Shown here one piece after another: positions 26,938-35,368 of a DNA stretch of 64,000 nucleotides (the first letter of the stretch is position 1; each line of letters begins with the position of its first letter). A program made the translations under genes and the position numbers. A model generated the notes under the pieces. It worked only from the letters and a program-made list of their open reading frames with translations, searched no databases and was not told the DNA's origin. Location: positions 7,929 to 71,928 of the forward strand of contig JAFAER010000081.1 in assembly GCA_023423895.1 (NCBI GenBank), given 5' to 3'. Source of the stretch: Pseudomonadota bacterium. GTDB lineage: Bacteria; Myxococcota_A; Polyangia; Polyangiales; Polyangiaceae.

Positions 26938-27807
26938 ATGACACAGAGGTTCGAGGTAGTGCGGCTGCGTCTCGTCGGCGACGACGACATCGACTCGAGC
27001 GTCGTCGAACGAGAGTTTCCGACAGTCAGGGTCGAGCGAGCCTCGCACGCGGCGCCGTCCGACATCATCGTCGACGACTACGTCTGGCGTGGGGCGTTCG
27101 ATCTCCGGACGCTCGACGAGAAGATCGAGCACGCCGGGTCGACGCTCGGGATTTCGGTGCGCGGACACGACGCCCCACGCATCGCGTGCGAGGTCCTGAC
27201 GCGATACCAACGTCTGCTCAGCCGGCGAAACCATGCGTCGTCGACGCCGCTGTTCGATGCGGTGTTGCGGGCCCATGCCGGGATCCATGATGTGTCCCTT
27301 CCTCTGGTGAAGGCCGACCTCGATCACGCGGTCGACACATGGCAATGGATGTTGCGGCTCCAACCGGAGGTCGGGCTCGCTCCGCAGCTCGCGGCCTTGT
27401 TTCACGACGTCGAGCGCCTGGAGAGCGAGGCGCGTGAGCGCATCGAGCACCGCGCCCCGGACTATCAGACGTTCAAGGACGCGCACGCGCAAAAGGGAGC
27501 CGAGCGCACGTTCGAGATCCTCGTGAAGGCAGGGGTGAGCTCGGAAGAGGCGGAGCGCGCGCGGGACCTCGTCGGTCGCCACGAGCGCCGAGCGGGCGAT
27601 CCGGAGGTGCTGCTGCTCAACGACGCGGACGCGCTCTCGTTCTTTTCGCTCAACAGCCCCGGATACATCGACTACTTCGGTGTGGCCCAGACCCGCCGCA
27701 AGGTCGCGTACACGCTCTCGCGGCTCGGACCGCGTGCGAAGGAGAGGCTCGACTGCGTACGGCTCCGTCCGGACGTCGAGCGCCTCCTCCGCGAGGTGGC
27801 GGCATGA
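26938..27807 (+). CDS. Two-domain protein with HD-like C-terminal domain, copy 1
   Basis: A 289-residue protein. The N-terminal about 120 residues (RLRLVGDDDIDSSVVEREFPTV, then IIVDDYVWRGAFDLR) form a domain I do not recognise. The C-terminal part has HAVDTWQWML, FHDVERLES, RIEHRA, VGRHERR and NDADALSFFSL, a spacing that resembles metal ligands of HD phosphohydrolases (H, HD, H, H, D). It ends YFGVAQTRRKVAYTL. A paralogue with all these motifs is at 35365-36378. Its ATG overlaps the next glycosyltransferase in ATGA at the end. A 119-base gap lies upstream. Function unknown; an HD-type hydrolase acting on a nucleotide or sugar phosphate is a guess. Confidence 0.75.
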   Translation: MTQRFEVVRLRLVGDDDIDSSVVEREFPTVRVERASHAAPSDIIVDDYVWRGAFDLRTLDEKIEHAGSTLGISVRGHDAPRIACEVLTRYQRLLSRRNHASSTPLFDAVLRAHAGIHDVSLPLVKADLDHAVDTWQWMLRLQPEVGLAPQLAALFHDVERLESEARERIEHRAPDYQTFKDAHAQKGAERTFEILVKAGVSSEEAERARDLVGRHERRAGDPEVLLLNDADALSFFSLNSPGYIDYFGVAQTRRKVAYTLSRLGPRAKERLDCVRLRPDVERLLREVAA

Positions 27808-28886
27808 AGTTCGTCATCTTCGGCTTGTCGGTCAGCTCTGCATGGGGGAACGGACACGCCACGTTGTGGAGAGGAATCTTGCGAGCGCTCGCGAAGGACG
27901 GGCACCAGGTCGTCTTCTTCGAGCGCGATACGCCGTTCTACGCGAGCCATCGAGATCTCACGACCGGTGAAGGCTACGAGATCGTCATCTATCCGACCTG
28001 GGCAGAGGCCGCTCCCAGAGCCCGCCGCGAGCTCGCGACCGCCGACGTCGCGATCGTCACCTCGTACCAGGCCGATGCGGCCGCTGCGACCGAGCTCGTC
28101 CTCGAGTCGCGTCGAACGCGCGTGTTCTACGATCTCGACACGCCGGTGACGTTCGAGCGTCTGGGGCAGGGGGAGCTCGTCTCGTGGCTGCCCCCAGGTG
28201 GGTATGGCGAGTTCGATCTGGTCCTCAGCTACACGGGCGGCGAGGTGCTCGAACGGCTCCGGCACGAGCTCGGCGCTCGTCGCGTCGCTCCGCTCTTCGG
28301 CTGCGTCGATGCCGATGCTCATCGACCGGGCCAGCGGAGGCCGGAGCTCGCGTGCGACCTCTCGTATCTCGGGACGTACTCGGTCGATCGCCAGGCCGGA
28401 GTCGAGAGCCTCCTCCTCGACGTGGCCGAGCGTGCGCCGCATCGCCGGCTCGTGCTCGGCGGACCGATGTATCCCGCCGAGATGCGCCGGCCGTCGAACG
28501 TCATGGTACTCGCGCACGTCTCGCCGGCCGACCACTCGGCGTTCTACGGCTCCTCTCGGCTCACGCTGAATCTCACGCGAGGAGCGATGGCGAAGACCGG
28601 CTTCTGCCCGTCGGCGCGGCTGTTCGAGGCGGCTGCGTGCGGTGTACCCGTGATCACGGATCACTGGGCTGGGATCGAGGCGTTCTTCGCCCCCGGGGCG
28701 GAGATCCTCGTCGCCCGCGACACCGACGACGTTCTCGCGATGCTGGAGCTCTCGCGCGAGGCTCTCGACGGAGTCGCGCGGTCCGCTCGCGAGCGCGTCC
28801 TCGCCGAGCACACCGCGGCCCACCGCGCGCGGGAGCTCGTCGAGCTCGTCCGATCCATCCCGGCGCGTCGCGCGTCTGCTGCGTAG
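27804..28886 (+). CDS. CgeB-like glycosyltransferase (paralogue 4)
   Basis: A 360-residue protein starting in an ATGA overlap with the HD-like gene. N-terminal GLSVSSAWGNGHATLWRGILRAL, central FYDLDTPVTFERL and LSYLGTYSVDRQAGVESLLL, donor site SARLFEAAACGVPVITDHWAGIEAF. It is closest to paralogue 3 at 22089-23282 and likely arose by duplication within the cluster. Predicted cytoplasmic glycosyltransferase. Confidence 0.82.
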   Translation: MKFVIFGLSVSSAWGNGHATLWRGILRALAKDGHQVVFFERDTPFYASHRDLTTGEGYEIVIYPTWAEAAPRARRELATADVAIVTSYQADAAAATELVLESRRTRVFYDLDTPVTFERLGQGELVSWLPPGGYGEFDLVLSYTGGEVLERLRHELGARRVAPLFGCVDADAHRPGQRRPELACDLSYLGTYSVDRQAGVESLLLDVAERAPHRRLVLGGPMYPAEMRRPSNVMVLAHVSPADHSAFYGSSRLTLNLTRGAMAKTGFCPSARLFEAAACGVPVITDHWAGIEAFFAPGAEILVARDTDDVLAMLELSREALDGVARSARERVLAEHTAAHRARELVELVRSIPARRASAA

Positions 28887-28926
28887 TCCCAGGTCCAGGC
28901 CATCGACAGTCAGGAGGAGCACCGCC

Positions 28927-30240
28927 GTGCAAAAGCCATCGACCATCCGTCCAGCCGCCGGCCGACTCGCCGTCCTCCTTCCAGGCCTCGGCGCCGTCGC
29001 GACGACTGCGATCGCCGGCGTGATGCTCGCGCGGCGCGGTCTCGCAGAGCCAGTGGGCTCGCTCACCCAGATGGGGACCATCCGACTCGGTTCGCGGAAG
29101 CACGCTCGCCAGCCGAAGGTGCGCGAGCTCGTGCCGCTGGCGTCGATGGACGATCTCGTCTTCGGCGGCTGGGACATCTTCACGGACGACGCTCTCGAAT
29201 CAGCGCGGAGCGCCGACGTGCTCCATCCGCAACACCTCGAGCTCGTCGCCGACGAGCTCTGCCGGATTCGCCCGATGGCCGCCGTCTTCGATCAAGCCTA
29301 CGTGCGCCGTCTCGACGGCGAGAACGTGAAGCGAGGATCGACGAAGGCGGATCTCGTGGAGCAGGTCCAGCACGACATCCGTGCGTTCATGAAGCGCAAC
29401 GAGTGCACGCGTGCGGTCGCGATCTGGTGCGGGTCGACGGAGGTGTATCTCGAGCCGACCGCCGTCCACGAGTCGATCGAAGCGTTCGAGGCCGGGCTCC
29501 TCGCGAACGACCCGCAGATCGCGAGCTCGCAGATCTACGCCTGGGCCTGCATCAAAGAGGGAGTTCCGTTCGCGAACGGCGCCCCGAACCTCACCGTCGA
29601 CTTCCCGGCCGCCTGGCAGCTTGCCCGCGAGCGCCATGTCCCGCTCGCAGGCAAGGACTTCAAGACGGGCCAAACCTTGATGAAGACCGTCATCGCGCCC
29701 GGCCTCAAGGCGAGGATGCTCGGCGTGCGAGGCTGGTTCTCGACCAACATCCTCGGAAACCGTGACGGGGCCGTCCTCGACGACCCCGGCTCGTTCCGGA
29801 CGAAGGAGGTCTCGAAGCTCGGCTCGCTCGAGACGATCTTCCAGCCTCACCTGCACCCCGCGCTCTACGCCGACGTCTTCCACAAGGTCCGCATCGAGTA
29901 CTACCCGCCACGCGGCGATGCCAAGGAGGGCTGGGACAACATCGATCTCTTCGGCTGGCTCGGCTACCCGATGCAGCTGAAGATCGACTTCTTGTGTCGC
30001 GACTCCATCCTCGCTGCGCCGATCGTCCTCGATCTCGCGCTGTTCCTCGACTTCGCGCAGCGCGCAGGGCTGCGGGGCATCCAGGAGTGGCTCTCGTTCT
30101 ACTTCAAGTCACCCATGGCGGCCCGTGGCCTCGTTCCGGAGCATGACCTCTTCATCCAGCTCAAGAAGCTGAAGAACACGCTGCGCTTCTTGATGGGGGA
30201 AGAGCTGATCACGCATCTCGGCGCCGAGTACTACGACTGA
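28927..30240 (+). CDS. ino1: myo-inositol-1-phosphate synthase
   Basis: A 437-residue protein with GTG start 28927, 40 bases after paralogue 4. The NAD-binding glycine-rich loop is LLPGLGAVATTAIAGV (about 18-33). Later motifs QIYAWACIKEGVPFANGAPN, KDFKTGQT and GWFSTNILGNRDG match the inositol-1-phosphate synthase family, as do FSTNILGN and DFLCRDSILAAPIVLDLALF. The enzyme converts glucose 6-phosphate to 1L-myo-inositol 1-phosphate. Its position at the end of the glycan genes suggests inositol for a phosphoinositide or inositol-linked glycan. Its stop overlaps the convergent permease gene by 10 bases. Confidence 0.9.
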   Translation: MQKPSTIRPAAGRLAVLLPGLGAVATTAIAGVMLARRGLAEPVGSLTQMGTIRLGSRKHARQPKVRELVPLASMDDLVFGGWDIFTDDALESARSADVLHPQHLELVADELCRIRPMAAVFDQAYVRRLDGENVKRGSTKADLVEQVQHDIRAFMKRNECTRAVAIWCGSTEVYLEPTAVHESIEAFEAGLLANDPQIASSQIYAWACIKEGVPFANGAPNLTVDFPAAWQLARERHVPLAGKDFKTGQTLMKTVIAPGLKARMLGVRGWFSTNILGNRDGAVLDDPGSFRTKEVSKLGSLETIFQPHLHPALYADVFHKVRIEYYPPRGDAKEGWDNIDLFGWLGYPMQLKIDFLCRDSILAAPIVLDLALFLDFAQRAGLRGIQEWLSFYFKSPMAARGLVPEHDLFIQLKKLKNTLRFLMGEELITHLGAEYYD

Positions 30241-32111
30241 GGTTCGACGTACCACGGCGTGCTCACGACGATGATGCGTGGGCCGCCGCGGAACAGGAGC
30301 AGCCCCTTCAGGAGAGCCGCCGTGTTGTTGTGATAGAAGACGTGATACCAGCGGGGCTCCACGATCTGGGGGACGACGACCGCTACGCTCCGCGTCGGGT
30401 CCGTCTTCGCGAGCTCCTTGATGAAGTGGAGGAGCGGCGCGAACAGCTCGCGGTATTCGGATGTCAGCACGACGAGCTTCGGCGGCCGGACCTTCGCCTC
30501 TTCTGCATGGCGGACGACGAGGTCCTTCCAGCTCCGTTCGAGCGTGTCCGCCTGGTGCTCCGGCGTCAGCACCTGCACGATGGTCACGTCTTGAGACAGG
30601 GCATAAGCGAAGTGCAGCGCTTTCTGCGCAGGCCGGTCCCAGCGTCGGAGCGGGATGATCACGTGCGGCGGCGGCGCGGGTCGCAGATTCAGCGGACCGC
30701 TGAGAGCCGTCATCCGCTCGAGCGCCGAGTAGTGGCGCCGGCTCGTGCAGAACGATACGTACATCCCGGCGATGAGCACGAGGCTGATCCACGCGCCGTG
30801 TTCGAACTTCGCGGCGATGACGACGACGAGCGTCGCTGCCGTGGCGATGGCGCCAGCGAGGTTGAACGCCATCTTCATACGCGCGTGGCGCCCGCGGCTC
30901 TTCTGCCAGTGCCGGACCATCCCTGCCTGCGAGAGCGTGAAGGAGAGCAACGCGCCCACCGCGAAGAGCGGGATGAGGTGGTCGGTGATGCCGTGGAAGG
31001 TGACGAGCAAGACCGCGGAGAGCACGGAGAGGACGACGATGCCGTGCGAGAAGACGAGCCGCCGGCCTCGGTGTGCGAAGGTCTCGGGAAGATAGCGGTC
31101 GAGGGCGAGGAGCCTCGCCACGCGAGGAAAGCCCGCGAAGCTCGTGTTCGCCGAGAACGCGAGGACGGCGACGACGGCGGCAATCGTGAGGTGATAGAAC
31201 GCGCCGCGGCCCCAGACAGTCGCGACGAGTCGAGAGAGGATGCTCTCGTAGCCCGTCTCGCCGGGCGGCGTCGCGGTGATGTCGAAGGCGTGGCAGACGA
31301 CGGCGATGCCGAGGAGGAGAACGACGAGGCACGCTGCGATGATCGCGAGGGTGCGCCGCGCATGCACCTCGCTCGGTGTCGCGAAGAGCGGCACACCGTT
31401 GCTCACGGCCTCGATACCGGTCATCGCGGTCGATCCGTTCGCGAACGCTCGCGCGAGGAGCCACGGGGTCACGAGCGCGACGGCCGCGGGGGGAGCCGTC
31501 CCGGGGGCCGTCGTCGGCGGAAGATCGCCGGCGACGGCACGCCCGACACCGACCGCAATGGTGAGCCCAAGGCATCCGATGAAGACGTACGCGGGGACGA
31601 CGAACGCGACCGCGGTGGAGCGGATGCCTCTCAGGTTGAGCACGGTGATCCCGACGAGGAGCGCGAGACAGATCGCCAATGTGTGCGGCAAGAGCGCCGG
31701 CACCGCAGAGACGATCGCGCCGGTGCCGGCGGCGATTGCGACGGCCACGTTGAGGACGTAGTCGAGCCCGAGGGCGGCCGCGGCGACCAGGCCGGCCGTG
31801 GTGCCGAGGTTCTCCTTCGCGACCGTGAACGAGCCGCCACCGGACGGATACGCGCCGATCGTCTGGCGGTACGATGCCGTCACGATCACGATGACGGCCA
31901 CGATCGCGATCGTGAGGGGCAGGAGATAGTCGACGGCGCTCGCACCGAGGACGAGCAAGGTCGTGAGGAGCGCTTCCGGCCCGTATGCGGCGGACGCGAG
32001 CGCATCGAGGCCGAGCACCGCGACGCCTCTCAGCGGACCGATGCGCTCCTGCTGCTCCTCCGAGCTCTTCAGCCGGGCACCGAAGATCAGCGTGGACCAG
32101 GCTCGGTTCAT
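30231..32111 (-). CDS. APC-superfamily amino-acid/polyamine permease
   Basis: A 626-residue membrane protein with about 12 hydrophobic segments in the first 450 residues (for example LPLTIAIVAVIVIVTASYRQT and GIVVLSVLSAVLLVTFH). The early segment YPSGGGSFTVAKENLG resembles the helix-1/2 substrate loop of the APC family. The C-terminal about 150 residues form a cytoplasmic domain with alternating strands and helices (HVIIPLRRWDRPAQKALHFAYALSQDVTIVQVLTPEH) like a universal-stress-protein fold. Substrate unknown. The start overlaps the stop of the upstream PRTase-like gene by four bases, so the two form an operon. The 3-prime end overlaps the inositol-phosphate synthase gene by 10 bases. Confidence 0.87.
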   Translation of the reverse strand: MNRAWSTLIFGARLKSSEEQQERIGPLRGVAVLGLDALASAAYGPEALLTTLLVLGASAVDYLLPLTIAIVAVIVIVTASYRQTIGAYPSGGGSFTVAKENLGTTAGLVAAAALGLDYVLNVAVAIAAGTGAIVSAVPALLPHTLAICLALLVGITVLNLRGIRSTAVAFVVPAYVFIGCLGLTIAVGVGRAVAGDLPPTTAPGTAPPAAVALVTPWLLARAFANGSTAMTGIEAVSNGVPLFATPSEVHARRTLAIIAACLVVLLLGIAVVCHAFDITATPPGETGYESILSRLVATVWGRGAFYHLTIAAVVAVLAFSANTSFAGFPRVARLLALDRYLPETFAHRGRRLVFSHGIVVLSVLSAVLLVTFHGITDHLIPLFAVGALLSFTLSQAGMVRHWQKSRGRHARMKMAFNLAGAIATAATLVVVIAAKFEHGAWISLVLIAGMYVSFCTSRRHYSALERMTALSGPLNLRPAPPPHVIIPLRRWDRPAQKALHFAYALSQDVTIVQVLTPEHQADTLERSWKDLVVRHAEEAKVRPPKLVVLTSEYRELFAPLLHFIKELAKTDPTRSVAVVVPQIVEPRWYHVFYHNNTAALLKGLLLFRGGPRIIVVSTPWYVEPQS

Positions 32112-33784
32112 TCTCGAGGGCGCCCGCTGCTGGTATCCATGCAGACAGCGAGCCGCGTGTGGTAGCGGTCGAGATCACGTGTGAGCCGCAGGGCCTCGGC
32201 TGCGGACGAGCCGTTCAAGGCGAACGCCGTGAAGGCCCCTCGGATCGACGCGTACGCGGCGATCCACGCAGCGAGGCGACTCGTGGCGTCGTCACCAGAA
32301 GCGCGCCGATAGCACGCGAGGAGGTAGTCGCATGCGTCGCGGTCCATCTCCCATTCGACGACGGCACCGGCGAGGTCCCACGCGATGTCCGTCGGCCCCG
32401 GAAAGAAGTGATCGTCGCCGTGGGCGATCGCGTCCGTCTTCCGGACGCTGCCGTCCGCCATGCGCAGCCATTCGTGCGGAGCCAGGCGTCCGTCCGTGGT
32501 CGCGATTCTCTCGACGGGGAGCAGCAGGTTCGAGATGAGAGCCTCGACGGCCGCTGTCTCGCCGAGCAGTGCCCGCAGGTTCTTCGCCGCGACTGGCTCG
32601 AGCTCGTGCTCGGCCGACACGAGCGGGCAGAGCGTCGGTCGGCGCGCGCAGTAGTGTGCGATGTGCTCGATCAGTGAGCGATCGAGGTCGCTGACCTGCA
32701 TCGGACGACCACACCACGGGTACGACGTCCAGCCGTCACCCTCGTCGCTCGGGTCGAGCGCGATGCCCTCGGCGGCGAGCGCGGACGCACGATGGCGCGC
32801 AGCCCGTCCGGCCGACCCGAGCCCCTCGAACTTGAAGAGGCGTCCTCCTGCGACGAGCTTGCGTCGCTCCATCGACTGCGCGACCGCCGGCCAGTGCTCG
32901 TCGCCCGGATAGTGGAGTGGGCGCCACGCGCCGGCAGAGATGTCGAGCGGCCGCCCGAGCGCGGCGCATGCCGCGGGAGCAAACGCGCCCGTTGCCGCAA
33001 CGATGTGGCGGAACGACTGCCATCGCCTCGGGCCATCTGGCGCGCAGAGTCGGTCCGGGTCCACTGGACGACTGCATATGAAGAGGACGCGCTCGCGTGG
33101 GATGCCGGCCATCACCACCGCTTCGCCCGTCGCGATGAAGCTCGACCCGCTGAGGCCCGGACCCTCGTCGACGATGACGACCGCGGCGCCGTGGTCGCGA
33201 GCATGGGCGATGGCGTCGGCGATCTCCGGGTCGAGCGTCAGCCGGCGATCGATTGGCGACCCGTCGGGGCGCACGGTGACACGCGCCGTCGATACGCCGC
33301 GCGCCCGCAGGGCTGCCGCCGTGATCGCCGACAGCGTCGTGCCGATCGATCGCACGCCGATCACGAGCGCCTCGGTGGCCTCGATGACTTCGCTCGCCGC
33401 GGCGTAGGCCTGCGGGGCGAGCGCGTAGTACGCAAACCCCTCGGGCGGGCGAATGGCGACGCTCCGAGGAGCGCGCGCGTGCGCGAGGCCTTCCGCACAG
33501 GAGAGGAGGTCGGAGCTCTCGCCGAGTGCTGCTGCCGCAAGTGCGTCGGTGGCGTGCGCGACCGCGGTCGCCAGCGGGTCGCCGATGTCTGCGAGCGCCG
33601 CTTCGAGCTCCCCCGCGCAGACGAGCGCTTCGATGGCAGCCCGCTTCTTCGCCGTCGACGCGCGAAGCCGGTGCACCTCGATGATCGATCTCTCCAGCAT
33701 GCGGAGGAGAGAGCCACCGTGAGCGAGCTGCTTGCTGTCGCGATAGACCCACGCATCCAGGGCCGACACGGCGAGGGGCGACAT
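32108..33784 (-). CDS. PRTase-like plus APH-kinase-like fusion protein, function unknown
   Basis: A 558-residue soluble protein with no signal peptide. Residues about 135-250 look like a phosphoribosyltransferase: VIGVRSIGTTLSAITAAAL, then AVVIVDEGPGLSGSSFIATGEAV (about 201-223), where the PRPP loop normally reads VxxVDDxxxTGxT. Residues about 309-475 have a kinase-like look: GRLFKFEGLGSAGRAARHRA, then HGDDHFFPGPTDIAWDLAG (455-473), like the HGD and D-x-x-D parts of aminoglycoside phosphotransferase-type kinases. I do not know a family with this combination. It is translated just before the APC permease. Its partner and substrate are unknown. Confidence 0.7.
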   Translation of the reverse strand: MSPLAVSALDAWVYRDSKQLAHGGSLLRMLERSIIEVHRLRASTAKKRAAIEALVCAGELEAALADIGDPLATAVAHATDALAAAALGESSDLLSCAEGLAHARAPRSVAIRPPEGFAYYALAPQAYAAASEVIEATEALVIGVRSIGTTLSAITAAALRARGVSTARVTVRPDGSPIDRRLTLDPEIADAIAHARDHGAAVVIVDEGPGLSGSSFIATGEAVVMAGIPRERVLFICSRPVDPDRLCAPDGPRRWQSFRHIVAATGAFAPAACAALGRPLDISAGAWRPLHYPGDEHWPAVAQSMERRKLVAGGRLFKFEGLGSAGRAARHRASALAAEGIALDPSDEGDGWTSYPWCGRPMQVSDLDRSLIEHIAHYCARRPTLCPLVSAEHELEPVAAKNLRALLGETAAVEALISNLLLPVERIATTDGRLAPHEWLRMADGSVRKTDAIAHGDDHFFPGPTDIAWDLAGAVVEWEMDRDACDYLLACYRRASGDDATSRLAAWIAAYASIRGAFTAFALNGSSAAEALRLTRDLDRYHTRLAVCMDTSSGRPRE

Positions 33785-34249
33785 GGCCGGCGCCGAGGTG
33801 CACGGGATGATCCGCCGGACCAGGGGCCTTCCGATGGCCCGCTACCTGCACGCCGAAAACTCGTGATGCCCTTCTGACTCACGGACGGCCGGTCGCGTGC
33901 TGCGAACAGCGGCCCCGGTGGAGAGTCCAGAGGCGGGCAATGGAACGGAATTTCGTTGAACATCGAGTTCTCGTGGTGCTTTCACCGAGAACTCACGCGT
34001 GCAGAACGCCCCTGACCGTGGCGAAATAGGACAGCCTACTTCGGGCTACACGGGTTCACACTGGGCTTCGGCGCACGGTCGACGAAGATGACACGCCGCG
34101 ACGCTCCGCGGCATGCGGAGTGCACCACGCGCCGGCGTCCGCTCACAGCTCCGAACGAGCGCTGCGCGGGGGGAAATTGTCCACAAGTTGGTCGCTGCCA
34201 TCCGAGGCGGCGAAGGCGCTGTCGTCCATTCGAACGGAGACGAAAATCA
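33785..34249. other. 465-base divergent intergenic region
   Basis: It separates the PRTase-like/permease operon (-) from the second epimerase/HD-like pair (+) and should hold both promoters. It contains the inverted repeat at 33965-33994 and lower-GC stretches such as 33945-33995 and 34165-34190. No further gene is seen. Confidence 0.6.
33965..33994. promoter_or_regulatory. Perfect 9-bp inverted repeat with 12-base loop
   Basis: Arms GAGTTCTCG (33965-33973) and CGAGAACTC (33986-33994) are separated by 12 bases. It is about 180 bases downstream of nothing coding on the minus side and about 255 bases before the + strand epimerase. The 14663-14689 repeat precedes the paralogous epimerase at 15094. 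Candidate operator. Confidence 0.45.
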
Positions 34250-35368
34250 ATGTCGAAGAAAGTCCTCATCACGGGAGGTGCCGGCTTCATCGGCTCGCAC
34301 CTCGCGGACGAGCTGCTCGCGCACGGGCATACGGTGCGAGTGCTCGACAATCTCTCGCCACGGGTGCATCAGGGGGGGAAGCGTCCGTCTTATCTCGGCC
34401 AGGAGGTGGAGCTCGTCGTCGGTGACGTGCGCGATGGTGCGCTCGTCGAGCGCGCGCTCGAGGGGATCGAGGTTGTCTTTCATCTCGCCGCCGCGGTGGG
34501 CGCGGGCGAGAGCGTGTTCGAGATCGACCGCTGCATGTCGGCCAACAACGTGGGCACCGCGGTGCTCATGGATCGTCTCGTCCGCTCGTCTGTCGAGCGA
34601 CTGATCCTCGGTTCGAGCATGACGGTCTACGGCGAGGGCCTCTATCGCGATCCGTCCGGCTCGCCGATCGAGATTCTGCGTCGTCGTCCCGATCAACTTC
34701 GTCGTTGCGAGTGGGATCCGACGGACAACGGCGAGCGCCTCGCACCGATGCCGACTCCCGAGTCGAAGACGCCCTCGATCGAAGGCTCGGTGTATGCCGG
34801 ATCGAAGTACGACCAGGAGCGCATGTGCCTGCGCTTCGGTCGGGCCTTCGGCATTCCGACGATGGCGCTTCGCTTCTTCAACGTCTTCGGTGTCCGTCAG
34901 TCGCTCTCGAACCCGTACACCGGTGACCTCGCGCGGTTCGCGTCGAGGCTGCTCGCCGGACGTCGGCCGCTCATCTCGGAGGACGGCGGCCAGCTCCGTG
35001 ACTTCGTCGATGTTCGCGAGGTAGCCGCCGCTTGCCGGCTCGCGATGAGCAGCGACACGCGCCATGCGGTCATCAACATCGGCAGCGGACGAGCCACCTC
35101 TCTCTTCGACATGGCTCGACGGATGGCCTCGGTGGCGGGTGTGTCGAAGCTCGCGCCGGAGATCACCGGCACGTATCACATCGGTGACATCAGGCACTGC
35201 TTCGCCGACGTCGCCCGGGCCGAACAGGCGCTCGGGCATCGCTCCGAGGGGCACCTCGACGCGGGCTTGCTGGAGCTCCTCGACTGGGTCGCGAGCCAGA
35301 CCCAGACGACGATGAAGAAGGCTTCCTACCCGACCTACGTTCAGCTCGACCTGGGGCTTGCATCATGA
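34250..35368 (+). CDS. NAD-dependent epimerase/dehydratase (SDR), copy 2
   Basis: A 372-residue extended SDR, a clear paralogue of the 15094-16218 protein. NAD-binding GGAGFIGSHLADEL, SSMTVYGEGLYRD, YAGSK (YxxxK), RFFNVFGVRQSLSNPYTGDLA and GDIRHCFADVARAE are shared almost position by position. The conservation suggests that both act in related steps. ATG 34250 gives MSKKVLITGG, like the MSKKNILITGG of copy 1. A weak purine stretch (CGAACGGAGACG) lies just upstream. The stop overlaps the HD-like gene by ATGA. Confidence 0.88.
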   Translation: MSKKVLITGGAGFIGSHLADELLAHGHTVRVLDNLSPRVHQGGKRPSYLGQEVELVVGDVRDGALVERALEGIEVVFHLAAAVGAGESVFEIDRCMSANNVGTAVLMDRLVRSSVERLILGSSMTVYGEGLYRDPSGSPIEILRRRPDQLRRCEWDPTDNGERLAPMPTPESKTPSIEGSVYAGSKYDQERMCLRFGRAFGIPTMALRFFNVFGVRQSLSNPYTGDLARFASRLLAGRRPLISEDGGQLRDFVDVREVAAACRLAMSSDTRHAVINIGSGRATSLFDMARRMASVAGVSKLAPEITGTYHIGDIRHCFADVARAEQALGHRSEGHLDAGLLELLDWVASQTQTTMKKASYPTYVQLDLGLAS

